DNA of 64,000 nucleotides from Anaerococcus octavius (GTDB lineage Bacteria; Bacillota; Clostridia; Tissierellales; Peptoniphilaceae): NCBI RefSeq assembly GCF_900445265.1, contig NZ_UFTA01000002.1, positions 1,736,001 to 1,800,000 of the forward strand, read 5' to 3'. Shown piece by piece: positions 8,902 to 16,654 of this stretch (position 1 is its first letter; each line of letters starts with the position of its first letter). The notes under the pieces were generated by a model. It saw only the letters and a program-made list of their open reading frames with translations, ran no database searches and was not told where the DNA came from. The position numbers and the translations under genes were made by a program.

Positions 8902-10006
8902 TAAATTATACAAATCTATTGTATTTAAATTGATTTCTGCTGTTGTAATTATTTTTATAGCTATGATTAGTATTACAAACTATATGGTTAATCAAAAGCA
9001 AATAGAAATGACTGAACAAATGCTAAAGCAAATTGAAAGATATATGCCATCCTATAGCAATTCTGTAGTGGTCACTGTAAATAATGCACATTTGCAATCT
9101 ACAGCAGACTTTAGAATCTATACTTTTCTTGTAACAGGTATTGTTATTATAATAGGATCTTTGATATTTGCTTTGATTATTTCAAAAATCTTAGAACCAC
9201 TTAAAAATTTACAAAAAAACATTGCCAGAATTGATATAAATAAGCCTGAAACTTTTTCTGAAAAACTTTTAGTAGAGGATGGTTCTAGTGAAATAGTTGA
9301 TTTATCAAAAAGTTTTAATCAACTTATGGCAAGAATTTATAAGGATTATAAGAAACAAAAGGATTTTTCGGCAAATGTAGCCCATGAGCTGCGCACGCCA
9401 GTTGCTGTTATGAAAGCTCAAGTGGATGTTTATAAAAGAAAAAATATAAGTAAAGAAGAAGCAGTTTTTGTAGAAAAAATTGATGAAAATATTGAAAAAC
9501 TTAAAAATTTAATAGAAGCTGTTTTAATGTTTTCTAAAAATCAAGAAGCAAACATTAGCAAGGTTTGTATAGGAAGTTTGATTGAAGAAATTTTGTTTGA
9601 TTTAGAAGATAAGATTGCAAATAAAAATTTATCGGTAAACTTTATAAAAGATGAAGATTTATGCCTACAAACTGATGATACACTCCTTCAAAGACTATTA
9701 TTTAATATTATCGAAAATGCAATCAAATATAATAATGAAAATGGATCTATAGAAATTATTACCAAAAAAGAAAAATGCAATACTATCATCGAAATATCAG
9801 ATACTGGCATAGGTATGACAGATGAACAAAAAGAAAGGATTTTTGATCTTTTCTATCAAGCGGATTATTCTAGATCTGGCGAAGGTTTTGGTATTGGACT
9901 GGCACTTTCTAAGGAAATTGTAGATTCTCTAGGTGCTAAAATAACAGTTTTGGATAATAAATCTTCAGGATCTACATTTGTTATTTCATTCTTAACAGAA
10001 AATTAA
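8891..10006 (+). CDS. two-component sensor histidine kinase (HAMP-HisKA-HATPase)
   Basis: A 371-residue membrane sensor kinase. Two membrane segments (about residues 10-30 and 75-98) enclose only about 45 external residues, so the sensing domain is very short and the signal may be membrane-borne or redox-related. A HAMP-like linker (ILEPLKNLQKNIARIDI) leads to the HisKA dimer with phospho-acceptor His165 in VAHELRTPVAV, then the ATPase with N box (NIIENAIKYNNEN), G1 (ISDTGIGMT) and G2 (GEGFGIGLALS). It partners the overlapping response regulator. The ligand is unknown. Confidence 0.92.
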   Translation: MKADKLYKSIVFKLISAVVIIFIAMISITNYMVNQKQIEMTEQMLKQIERYMPSYSNSVVVTVNNAHLQSTADFRIYTFLVTGIVIIIGSLIFALIISKILEPLKNLQKNIARIDINKPETFSEKLLVEDGSSEIVDLSKSFNQLMARIYKDYKKQKDFSANVAHELRTPVAVMKAQVDVYKRKNISKEEAVFVEKIDENIEKLKNLIEAVLMFSKNQEANISKVCIGSLIEEILFDLEDKIANKNLSVNFIKDEDLCLQTDDTLLQRLLFNIIENAIKYNNENGSIEIITKKEKCNTIIEISDTGIGMTDEQKERIFDLFYQADYSRSGEGFGIGLALSKEIVDSLGAKITVLDNKSSGSTFVISFLTEN

Positions 10007-10042
10007 TTCTTTATTTGCTATCATTGATTATGAGGTAAAGAT

Positions 10043-10189
10043 ATGATAGAAAAGGACAAAAAAATAATTAGCAAAATATTATTAATAATTTCTATAAGCT
10101 TTGTGGTATATGGTGCTTATAGAGGTGAAGTAAATAGTGTATTTACCAAGGCAATCAACCTGTGCTTGGAGTGTATAGGCATTGGATAA
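10043..10189 (+). CDS. CD1871A-family small CXXC protein
   Basis: A 48-residue protein too short for standard gene calls: one membrane segment (KILLIISISFVVYGAYRGEV) and a C-terminal LCLECIGIG with a CxxC pair (Cys41, Cys44). It has a proper GAGGTAAAG ribosome site just before ATG 10043 and its stop overlaps the start of the membrane ferredoxin. I recognise it as the CD1871A family of CXXC-motif proteins, which is typically found exactly between a regulator and a NapH-like ferredoxin. The paired cysteines suggest it relays electrons or disulfides between the ferredoxin and the thioredoxin lipoprotein downstream. That role is inference. Confidence 0.75.
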   Translation: MIEKDKKIISKILLIISISFVVYGAYRGEVNSVFTKAINLCLECIGIG

Positions 10190-11036
10190 GATAAAAAACA
10201 TTGGCCGACATAAAATTCAAGCCCTAACAGCCTTGGCCTATAATTTTCATATACCAAACTTTTTTAAGGGCAAAATTTACAGTGGTCCTACAAAAAAATT
10301 ATGCTTGCCAGGACTTAATTGTTATTCCTGCCCAGGAGCAGCAGGAGCGTGTCCAATTGGATCTATGCAAGCAGTTATGGGGTCAAAAAAGTACAAGTTT
10401 TCATATTACGTTTTTGGCATGATGGCATTTTTTGGAGTAATGTTTGGAAGACTCATTTGTGGTTTCTTCTGTCCCATGGGTTGGTTTCAAGACTTAGTTC
10501 ACAAAATACCTAGCAAAAAACTCTCCACAAAAAAATTAAAACCCCTAAGATATATAAAATATATAATATTGTTCTCGCTTATTATAGCTTTAGCCTTTAT
10601 AGCGGGTGATAGATATGAAGTGATTCCTCCATATTTTTGCAAATATATCTGTCCCCAAGGAATAATCGAGGGAGCTATACCTCTTGCGATTAAATCTCCT
10701 TCATTAAGGCTAGCTTTAGGAAATCTATTTAACCTAAAACTTGGCATACTTGTTGCAACAATAATATTATCTATTTTATTTTATAGACCGTTTTGTAAGT
10801 GGATTTGCCCGCTAGGTGCCTTTTATTCATTTTTTAATAAATATTCATTTTATCAAATGGATGTAGATAAAGATAAGTGCATCGAATGCGGAAAATGCGC
10901 AAGAGTTTGTAAAATGGATGTAGATATTAGAAAAAATACTGGCCACTTAGAGTGCATAAGGTGTCATGAATGTACAAAATCTTGTCCAACAAAAGCCATA
11001 TCTTCCTCTTTTTTTTATACAAAGGAGCAAAAATGA
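10182..11036 (+). CDS. NapH-like membrane 4Fe-4S ferredoxin
   Basis: A 284-residue membrane protein with about four to five transmembrane segments and cysteine clusters on both sides. The N-terminal GLNCYSCPGAAGACPIG motif, CGFFCPMGWFQDL and CKWICPLGAFYSF are those of the NapH/YccM/RdxA family. Two ferredoxin motifs close the protein (CIECGKCARVCKMD and CIRCHECTKSCPTKAI). The start is TTG 10182, overlapping the end of the CXXC gene. It should carry electrons across or along the membrane to the thiol proteins encoded on either side, since no DsbD/CcdA protein is present nearby. Its stop overlaps the next start (ATGA). Confidence 0.87.
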   Translation: MDKIKNIGRHKIQALTALAYNFHIPNFFKGKIYSGPTKKLCLPGLNCYSCPGAAGACPIGSMQAVMGSKKYKFSYYVFGMMAFFGVMFGRLICGFFCPMGWFQDLVHKIPSKKLSTKKLKPLRYIKYIILFSLIIALAFIAGDRYEVIPPYFCKYICPQGIIEGAIPLAIKSPSLRLALGNLFNLKLGILVATIILSILFYRPFCKWICPLGAFYSFFNKYSFYQMDVDKDKCIECGKCARVCKMDVDIRKNTGHLECIRCHECTKSCPTKAISSSFFYTKEQK

Positions 11037-11701
11037 GAAAAGTAAATAATATTTACACAATTATCATGCTAGGGCTTCTCCTGGCAGCTTGCCAAAATAA
11101 TGATAAGCAGGCAAATGATGAAAAGATGAAAAATGAAACAAAAGCTGAAATACCAGCAGAAAAAGAAGATCAAAAAACTGATAATAAAGAAATGACTGTG
11201 GAAGAAAAAGATTCTTCCAAAATGGCAGATAAAAATACTCTTCCAAATTTTACAGCAAAAGACCAAGACGGTAATCCATTTACTAATGAAGATATAGCAA
11301 AAAATGATGCGACAGTAATAAACCTTTGGTTTACAGGTTGCTCAGCGTGTGTCGAAGAAATGGATGAATTAAATAATATAGCAGATGAACTTAAAAAAGA
11401 TGATGGCGTAGACTTTGTATCAATGTGTACAGATGTAAATTACGATGACTCTACAAAAGAAGCTTATCAAAGAATAATAAAAGAAAAAAAACCAACCTAC
11501 AAGGCACTAGCAGTAGACTATGAGGGAGATATGAAAGATTATTTAGAAAATATATTCGTATATCCAACAACAATAGTAGTAGACAAAAATGGTAATGTAA
11601 TAGGCGATCCAGTAGAAGGAAGTCTAGTATCTGAAGACCAACAAGCAAAATTAAAAGAAAATATTAAAAAAGCAATAGAATCTTCGCAAGCATCCAAATA
11701 G
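11033..11701 (+). CDS. TlpA-like thioredoxin-fold lipoprotein
   Basis: A 222-residue extracytoplasmic redox protein. ATG 11033 overlaps the ferredoxin stop as ATGA and is preceded by AAAGGAG; an upstream ATG at 10970 is inside the ferredoxin gene. A lipoprotein signal ends at Cys20 (GLLLAAC). A charged Lys/Glu/Asp-rich linker (residues about 21-70) leads to the AhpC/TlpA domain, whose active site is WFTGCSACVEE (Cys103, Cys106). Likely substrates are cell-envelope disulfides, peroxides or methionine sulfoxide partners. It is the last gene of the regulator-kinase-CXXC-ferredoxin operon. Confidence 0.87.
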   Translation: MRKVNNIYTIIMLGLLLAACQNNDKQANDEKMKNETKAEIPAEKEDQKTDNKEMTVEEKDSSKMADKNTLPNFTAKDQDGNPFTNEDIAKNDATVINLWFTGCSACVEEMDELNNIADELKKDDGVDFVSMCTDVNYDDSTKEAYQRIIKEKKPTYKALAVDYEGDMKDYLENIFVYPTTIVVDKNGNVIGDPVEGSLVSEDQQAKLKENIKKAIESSQASK

Positions 11702-11710
11702 GGTGCTTTT
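11688..11710 (+). terminator. rho-independent terminator of the redox operon
   Basis: AGCATCC and GGGTGCT arms around AAATA, with T4 after the stem. The stem overlaps the stop codon of the TlpA-like gene. Confidence 0.6.
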
Positions 11711-11725
11711 AGTTTGCATTAATAT

Positions 11726-11758
11726 ATTGTTATTTATTATCAAGATAGGGGTATAAAA
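11726..11758 (+). promoter_or_regulatory. promoter/operator of the MaoC-like gene, shared design with the sodA promoter
   Basis: TTGTTA (11727-11732) and TATAAA (11752-11757) flank TTTATTATCAA. This block is nearly the same as the one at 12243-12273: ATTGnTATTTATTATCAA is conserved, as is GGGTATAA. Confidence 0.5.
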
Positions 11759-11782
11759 AATGTTATAAGAAATGAGGTAAGT

Positions 11783-12241
11783 ATGTATTTTGAAGATTAT
11801 AAAGTAGGACAAGTTTTTGACGAAGAGATAGAATCTGTTTCCTTTACGGAAGAAGAGATTATCGAATATGCCAAAAAATTTGATCCAAGACCTATTCATA
11901 TAGATAAAAAAGCGGCAGAAAAATCTAGATTTGGAAGAATAATTGCATCTGGTTCATTTGCTAATATGGCTTTTTGGGCTCAATGGGTAAAAACTGGTAT
12001 TGATGCTGATTGTGTGGTGGCTGGAGTTTCTGTAGATGAAGCTAAGTGGATAAAGCCAGTTTATCCTGATACTATTTATAATATAAAAGTAGAAACCGTT
12101 GATAAAAAAGTAAGAAGAGAAGGTAAGGATGGTTTTATTAGCCAGAAACTTATGGCATATGATCCTTGTGGGGAGCTTGTCCTTAGCTATGCAGTAACAG
12201 CATTGGTAAATTTTAGCGGAGAAACACAAACAAATGAATGA
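11783..12241 (+). CDS. MaoC-like hot-dog-fold dehydratase
   Basis: A 152-residue single hot-dog protein of the MaoC/(R)-enoyl-CoA hydratase type. The hydratase signature is visible as EYAKKFDPRPIHIDKKAAEK followed by FGRIIASGSFANMAF, with Asp and His in the positions used for water addition. The start follows a GAGGT site. It stands alone between terminated operons, with a promoter nearly identical to that of superoxide dismutase just downstream. The acyl substrate is unknown. Stand-alone MaoC proteins are common in fermenters; a role in fatty-acyl or 3-hydroxyacyl metabolism is inferred from family only. Confidence 0.8.
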   Translation: MYFEDYKVGQVFDEEIESVSFTEEEIIEYAKKFDPRPIHIDKKAAEKSRFGRIIASGSFANMAFWAQWVKTGIDADCVVAGVSVDEAKWIKPVYPDTIYNIKVETVDKKVRREGKDGFISQKLMAYDPCGELVLSYAVTALVNFSGETQTNE

Positions 12242-12242
12242 T

Positions 12243-12273
12243 ATTGATATTTATTATCAATAACGGGTATAAT
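12243..12273 (+). promoter_or_regulatory. sodA promoter with a perfect inverted repeat over the -35 region
   Basis: TTGATA (12244-12249) and TATAAT (12268-12273) have an 18-base spacer. The perfect palindrome ATTGATA-TTTAT-TATCAAT (12243-12261) overlaps the -35 box and spacer, a fit site for a repressor of the Fur/PerR type, though neither consensus is matched exactly. Confidence 0.55.
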
Positions 12274-12331
12274 AATATTACTAAGGCATAGAGCCTAGTT
12301 TTAATAAGAATAATCATAAGGAGTTTATAAT

Positions 12332-12952
12332 ATGCTAAAATTAATGCAATTACCATATGAATATGATGCTCTACAGCCAGTTATATCAAGAGAAACAATG
12401 ACGTTTCACCATGATAAACACCATCAAACTTATGTAGATACAGCAAATAAACTTTTAGAAGGCAGTGAGTATGAAGAAAAAGAATGTCCAAAATGCCTAC
12501 TAAAATCCATTGATGATATTACAGATGATGCTGATAAAAAACAAAAACTTATCAATAACCTAGGCGGAGTACTAAATCACAATCTATTCTGGAATACTAT
12601 GCAACCAGGTGGGTCAAGTAAACCAGTTGGTGAATTAAAAGAAGCTATAGATAAAAAATTTGGATCATTTGAAGAATTTAAAAAAGAATTCGAAGAAGCT
12701 GGTAAAGGACAATTTGGCTCAGGATGGGCATGGCTAGTAATTAATGATGGAGAACTTGAAGTAATTTCTACTAAAAATCAAGATAACCCAATTCTAGAAG
12801 GTAAACAAGCTATTTTAGGAAATGACCTTTGGGAACACGCTTACTATTTAGACTATCAAAACGCCAGAGCAAAATACTTAGAAGAATGGTGGAAATTAGT
12901 AAACTGGGATGTTATTGAAGAAAGATACCAAAAAGCTGGTACTTGCAAATAA
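12332..12952 (+). CDS. sodA: superoxide dismutase (Fe/Mn family) with a CPKC insert
   Basis: A 206-residue Fe/Mn superoxide dismutase converting superoxide to peroxide and oxygen in the cytosol. Expected metal ligands are seen: His26 in FHHDKHHQTYV, the His in LNHNLFWNTM, and Asp and His in NDLWEHAYYLDYQN. The GSGWAWLV motif is intact. An unusual segment ECPKC (Cys52 and Cys55) sits where the family usually has a short helical linker after the first helix pair. AAGGAG precedes ATG 12332. A strong terminator follows. Metal preference (Fe or Mn) cannot be settled by eye. Confidence 0.93.
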   Translation: MLKLMQLPYEYDALQPVISRETMTFHHDKHHQTYVDTANKLLEGSEYEEKECPKCLLKSIDDITDDADKKQKLINNLGGVLNHNLFWNTMQPGGSSKPVGELKEAIDKKFGSFEEFKKEFEEAGKGQFGSGWAWLVINDGELEVISTKNQDNPILEGKQAILGNDLWEHAYYLDYQNARAKYLEEWWKLVNWDVIEERYQKAGTCK

Positions 12953-12975
12953 TTAACAAGTAAATACAATAATTT

Positions 12976-13001
12976 AACCGTTGGTTTTTTCCAACGGTTT
13001 T
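12976..13001 (+). terminator. rho-independent terminator of sodA
   Basis: AACCGTTGG and CCAACGGTT form a perfect 9-bp stem around a T6 loop, followed by TT. Confidence 0.85.
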
Positions 13002-13194
13002 AAATTCACTAATTTGATATAAAATTATCTATATACTATATTCTGTTTTAAACACTAGTTATTTTTTAATAAAATACTTAAATGTTTTAAAATTTTAAAT
13101 TTTTTTTATGAAATCATTTTCTTTTATGAAAAAACGTGATATGATATAGCTTGATATAAAGCTTTATACAAAAATATATTATTAGGAGAATATT

Positions 13195-14433
13195 ATGGGG
13201 CGTTTTAAAAAGATTGGACTTGTTCCAAAATTAATTATTGCAATTATCTTAGGTATTTTAGCAGGAGCTTATTTACCTGTAGGAATTACTAGAATTGCAG
13301 TTACATTTTCAAAAATATTTGGTTCATTTTTATCATTTATTATTCCACTTATGATACTTGCCTTTGTTACAAAAGGTATATCTGATTTGGGAGAAGGTGC
13401 TGGAAAGTTATTAGGAGTTACTGTCTTGATTTCTTACATATCAACTCTTGTAGGTGGAAGCTTATCATATGTGATGGCTAGTAACATTTTCCCAAAATTC
13501 ATTTCATCTAGCCAAGTTGATGCAATTGTATCAGCTCAAGGAGATGGATTAAAACCATATTTTGAAGTACCAATTACACCATTTTTTGATGTAACAAGTG
13601 CATTAATTTTTGCATTTATGATGGGCATTTCTATTTCTTGGCTTAAAAAAAATAAAAGCGGTGAAGTATTATACAAAGCAGTTTCAGAATTTAATGCAGT
13701 TATAGTAAAAGTACTAGAAACAGCAATAGTACCGGTTTTACCATTTTTCATCTTTGGTAACTTTGCAGAAATGTCTTATACTGGTTCAGTATTTGCTGTA
13801 CTTAGCATCTTCTGGAAGATATTTATCTGTATAATTATTTTACATTTGATCTATGTTACAGTTATGTTCTCAATTTCAGGATCATATACAGGTAAAAATC
13901 CTTTTGCTATGATAAAAAATGAAGTAAAAGGATATATGACAGCTGTAGGTACTCAATCATCAGCTGCAACTATTCCAGTTAACTTACAATGTGCGGCTAA
14001 TAATGGTGTTAGTAAAGAAATTTCAGAATTTGTTGTGCCTTTAGGGGCGACAGTTCACATGCCAGGTAGTATGATAACTATTACAGGATGTGTTTTCACC
14101 ATCCTTTATATGTATAACTTGCCACATTCATTTGGCTTGATGCTTTCATTAATTGCAACTTTAGGTGTAGCAATGGTTGCAGCACCCGGTGCTCCAGGTG
14201 GAGCTGTAATGAGTGCATTACCATTTTTACCAATGGTTGGTATAGCACCAGAATCAGCAATGGCAAGTTTACTAATTTCCCTTTATTTGACACAAGATTC
14301 TTTTGGAACAGCTGCAAACATTTCAGGTGATGTTGCTATTGCAAACGCAGTTGATAAAATTTACAATAAAGTAATCTTAAAAAATAAAGATTGGAAACCA
14401 ATGCCAGTTATTAAAAATCCTAACAATGACTGA
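13195..14433 (+). CDS. DAACS-family sodium/amino-acid symporter, probable serine/threonine transporter
   Basis: A 412-residue dicarboxylate/amino-acid:cation symporter with about eight membrane segments and the two re-entrant loop motifs of the family: GTQSSAATIPVNLQC (hairpin 1, serine-rich) and the stretch VVPLGATVHMPGSMI for the ion and substrate site. The C-terminal NISGDVAIANAVDKI takes the place of the usual N-x-x-G-D motif. It lies upstream of both serine dehydratase subunits but is separated from them by a hairpin terminator. This position makes serine (or threonine) the likely cargo; glutamate or dicarboxylates remain possible. Confidence 0.82.
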   Translation: MGRFKKIGLVPKLIIAIILGILAGAYLPVGITRIAVTFSKIFGSFLSFIIPLMILAFVTKGISDLGEGAGKLLGVTVLISYISTLVGGSLSYVMASNIFPKFISSSQVDAIVSAQGDGLKPYFEVPITPFFDVTSALIFAFMMGISISWLKKNKSGEVLYKAVSEFNAVIVKVLETAIVPVLPFFIFGNFAEMSYTGSVFAVLSIFWKIFICIIILHLIYVTVMFSISGSYTGKNPFAMIKNEVKGYMTAVGTQSSAATIPVNLQCAANNGVSKEISEFVVPLGATVHMPGSMITITGCVFTILYMYNLPHSFGLMLSLIATLGVAMVAAPGAPGGAVMSALPFLPMVGIAPESAMASLLISLYLTQDSFGTAANISGDVAIANAVDKIYNKVILKNKDWKPMPVIKNPNND

Positions 14434-14454
14434 AAATTTTAAGCAAAGTAAATA

Positions 14455-14486
14455 AAGCTAGCATAGTTTTTATGCTAGCTTATTTT
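14455..14486 (+). terminator. terminator between symporter and serine dehydratase
   Basis: AAGCTAGCATA and TATGCTAGCTT make a perfect 11-bp stem with a GTTTT loop; the trailing T tract is short (ATTTT), so read-through into sdaAB is possible. Confidence 0.7.
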
Positions 14487-14507
14487 AAGAAAAGATAAGG
14501 AGAAATT

Positions 14508-15170
14508 ATGGCAGTAAATGCTTCAATATTTGATATTCTAGGACCTGTTATGGTTGGTCCAAGCTCTTCCCATACTGCTGGTGCAGCAAAAATTGCAAAT
14601 GTTGCAAGGAGAATGGTAGATCCAGGATTTAATGAAGTAGATTTTTATTTGCATGGATCATTTGCCAAAACTTATAAAGGACATGGGACAAATAGAGCCT
14701 TAGTGGGCGGAGTTTTGGGATATGGACCAGACGATGATAGAATAATAAATGCATTTGAATATGCAAAAGAAGCAGGTCTTAATTACAAATTTATAGAAAC
14801 GGATTTAGGAGAAGTACATCCCAATACTGTAAGAATGGTATTTAAATATCCAGATGGTAGAAATCCTATAGATATACAAGGCTCATCCATAGGTGGTGGT
14901 GCTATTGTTATAAATAAAATATATGGTAATCCTATAGAATATTATGCCAAAAGACCAACTTTATTTATGGCTTATGGCGAACAAAAAGGTGTAATAGCCT
15001 TTGTTTCAAATATTTTATATAGTAATGGATACAATATCCACGAAATGAAAACCATAAAAGATGGCGATAATGTAATGCTAGTTTGCGAACTAGATGAACC
15101 ACTTATACCAGAAGCCCTTGAAAAAATTAAAAATGGTAAAGACTTTACTTTTATAAAATATATAGATTAG
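14508..15170 (+). CDS. sdaAB: L-serine dehydratase, iron-sulfur-dependent, beta subunit
   Basis: A 220-residue beta subunit of the anaerobic-type serine deaminase (serine to pyruvate and ammonia). The N-terminal part has SIFDILGPVMVGPSSSHTAG, the diagnostic substrate-binding motif. The C-terminal 75 residues form an ACT-like regulatory domain (GVIAFVSNILYSNGYNIHEM). AAGGAG precedes ATG 14508. The alpha subunit gene follows after 10 bases, giving the two-gene arrangement usual in Clostridia-type anaerobes. Confidence 0.95.
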   Translation: MAVNASIFDILGPVMVGPSSSHTAGAAKIANVARRMVDPGFNEVDFYLHGSFAKTYKGHGTNRALVGGVLGYGPDDDRIINAFEYAKEAGLNYKFIETDLGEVHPNTVRMVFKYPDGRNPIDIQGSSIGGGAIVINKIYGNPIEYYAKRPTLFMAYGEQKGVIAFVSNILYSNGYNIHEMKTIKDGDNVMLVCELDEPLIPEALEKIKNGKDFTFIKYID

Positions 15171-15180
15171 GAAAGGGATT

Positions 15181-16059
15181 ATGCTTACTAAATTTGAATT
15201 ATTAAAAGAAAGATGTGAAAAAGAAAACGCTAACCTTTGGCAACTATCTGTAAAAGATGAGATAGAAAACACGGGTAGAAGCGAAGAAGAAATATTTGAA
15301 AGACTTCAAAGAACTCTAGATGTTATGAAAAACTCATCACATGCAGCCTTAGAAGTACCAGTTGTTTCAGTAACAGGAATGACAGGTGGCAATGCAAAAG
15401 TGATGAATGATTATTTTCTAGGTGGAGATACAGTTTTAGGAGATACAGCTGCAAAAGCTATGGCAATGGCACTTTCAACAAGCGAAGTAAACGCAGCCAT
15501 GGGTCAAATCGTAGCAGCTCCAACAGCAGGAAGCTCAGGAATCCTTCCAGCAACACTTATGACCATGTATCATAAATATGATTATGATGATCAAAAGTTA
15601 AAAGAAGCTATGCTAGTAGCAACACAAGTTGGCCAAGTAATTTTTGATAATGCAACATTTGCTGGCGCAGAAGGCGGATGCCAAGCAGAAACAGGAGCAG
15701 CATCTGCAATGGCAGCAGCGGCTGTTTGCTATTTAAGAGGATACGACATTCAAACTCAAGAAAATGCAGCAACATGTGCCTTATTAAATATCATGGGTCT
15801 AATCTGTGATCCAATAGGAGGCATGGTAGAATTCCCATGCAATATTAGAAATGCAAACGGAGTTATGAATGCCCTAGCAAGTGCAGATATGGCAATGGCA
15901 GGAGTAAAAGTATTCGTAACATTTGATGAAGCCGTAGATGCTTTAAAAAGAGTTGGAGATAGCTTGCCTGCAGGACTTAGAGAAACAGGCGAAGGCGGCA
16001 TAGCAGTTTGCCCATCAGCTCTAAGACTACGTGAAAAATATATTGATGGAAAAAATTAA
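15181..16059 (+). CDS. sdaAA: L-serine dehydratase, iron-sulfur-dependent, alpha subunit
   Basis: A 292-residue catalytic subunit that carries the oxygen-labile 4Fe-4S cluster. Conserved cysteines are seen in GGCQAETGAASAMAA, ATCALLNIMGLICDPIGG and VEFPCNIRNA. Glycine-rich SVTGMTGGNAK and TAGSSGILPATLMTMY segments match the family. It pairs with the beta subunit immediately upstream. With the upstream symporter this forms a serine uptake and deamination unit that yields pyruvate for fermentation. Confidence 0.95.
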   Translation: MLTKFELLKERCEKENANLWQLSVKDEIENTGRSEEEIFERLQRTLDVMKNSSHAALEVPVVSVTGMTGGNAKVMNDYFLGGDTVLGDTAAKAMAMALSTSEVNAAMGQIVAAPTAGSSGILPATLMTMYHKYDYDDQKLKEAMLVATQVGQVIFDNATFAGAEGGCQAETGAASAMAAAAVCYLRGYDIQTQENAATCALLNIMGLICDPIGGMVEFPCNIRNANGVMNALASADMAMAGVKVFVTFDEAVDALKRVGDSLPAGLRETGEGGIAVCPSALRLREKYIDGKN

Positions 16060-16096
16060 AAAATAATAAACAAAAAATATTTTTTATTATGATTTT

Positions 16097-16126
16097 CCCA
16101 ATACTTTTAGTATTGGGGATTTTTTA
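16097..16126 (+). terminator. rho-independent terminator of sdaAA
   Basis: CCCAATAC and GTATTGGG arms with a TTTTA loop, followed after GGA by T6. Confidence 0.85.
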
Positions 16127-16151
16127 TTATCCTTATTTGTAAGCAAAAGTG

Positions 16152-16304
16152 AAGTTAATAGTTCTATCTATGAGCTAGGTATTGTAAAACTTAGAATTTT
16201 ATTAGATTAAAATATTGACTACCATCTAAAAAATATAAAAATATAAATCAAAGAAAGATTTCTCCATTATGAAAGCTAACGGTTTCTTTAGTCGAAATGA
16301 CAAT
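16152..16304. repeat. left-truncated copy of the MITE-like element
   Basis: Shares with the 7676-7833 element the ordered landmarks TATGAGCTAGGTATTGTAAAAC, AGAAAGATTTCTCC and the right terminal repeat TCGAAATGACAAT (16292-16304). The left terminal repeat is missing. The rest of the 16.1-16.65 kb gap shows no gene. Confidence 0.5.
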
Positions 16305-16390
16305 AAGTAGAACTAAGATTCACACTAGTAAATAATCTTATTACCCAAATAGTAACTAATAAATCTACATAGTACTTTTACTGACACATA

Positions 16391-16483
16391 CTTGTCATCT
16401 CGAGCTAAGTCGAGGGATCTACCTATGAGTCAGATATTATAAAACCTAGTTATTAACAAGAATAAAATATTAATTACAATAAA
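16391..16483. repeat. right-truncated copy of the MITE-like element
   Basis: Begins with CTTGTCATCTCGAGC, close to the left terminal repeat at 7676, continues through GAGGGATCTA and TATGAGTCAGATATT, and fades after ATTAATTACAAT. The right end is absent. Confidence 0.5.
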
Positions 16484-16568
16484 AAATTAAATAAGGGTAT
16501 AGCTAAAAAACTTTTCGTGTATTTTTGACATTTTTATTGATTTGCTTAAATTGTAAGCGTAATTACAA

Positions 16569-16602
16569 AAAAAGAGACTAATTATCTTTGTGAATTTCTA
16601 GC
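16569..16602 (-). terminator. terminator of the acetyltransferase gene
   Basis: Read on the minus strand, AGAGGCTA and TAGTCTCT arms are followed by T7. It lies about 50 bases past the acetyltransferase stop. Confidence 0.6.
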
Positions 16603-16654
16603 CTCTTAAATCTAAATTTTCATTTAATATTTTACATGATCGTTGGAAAGAAAG

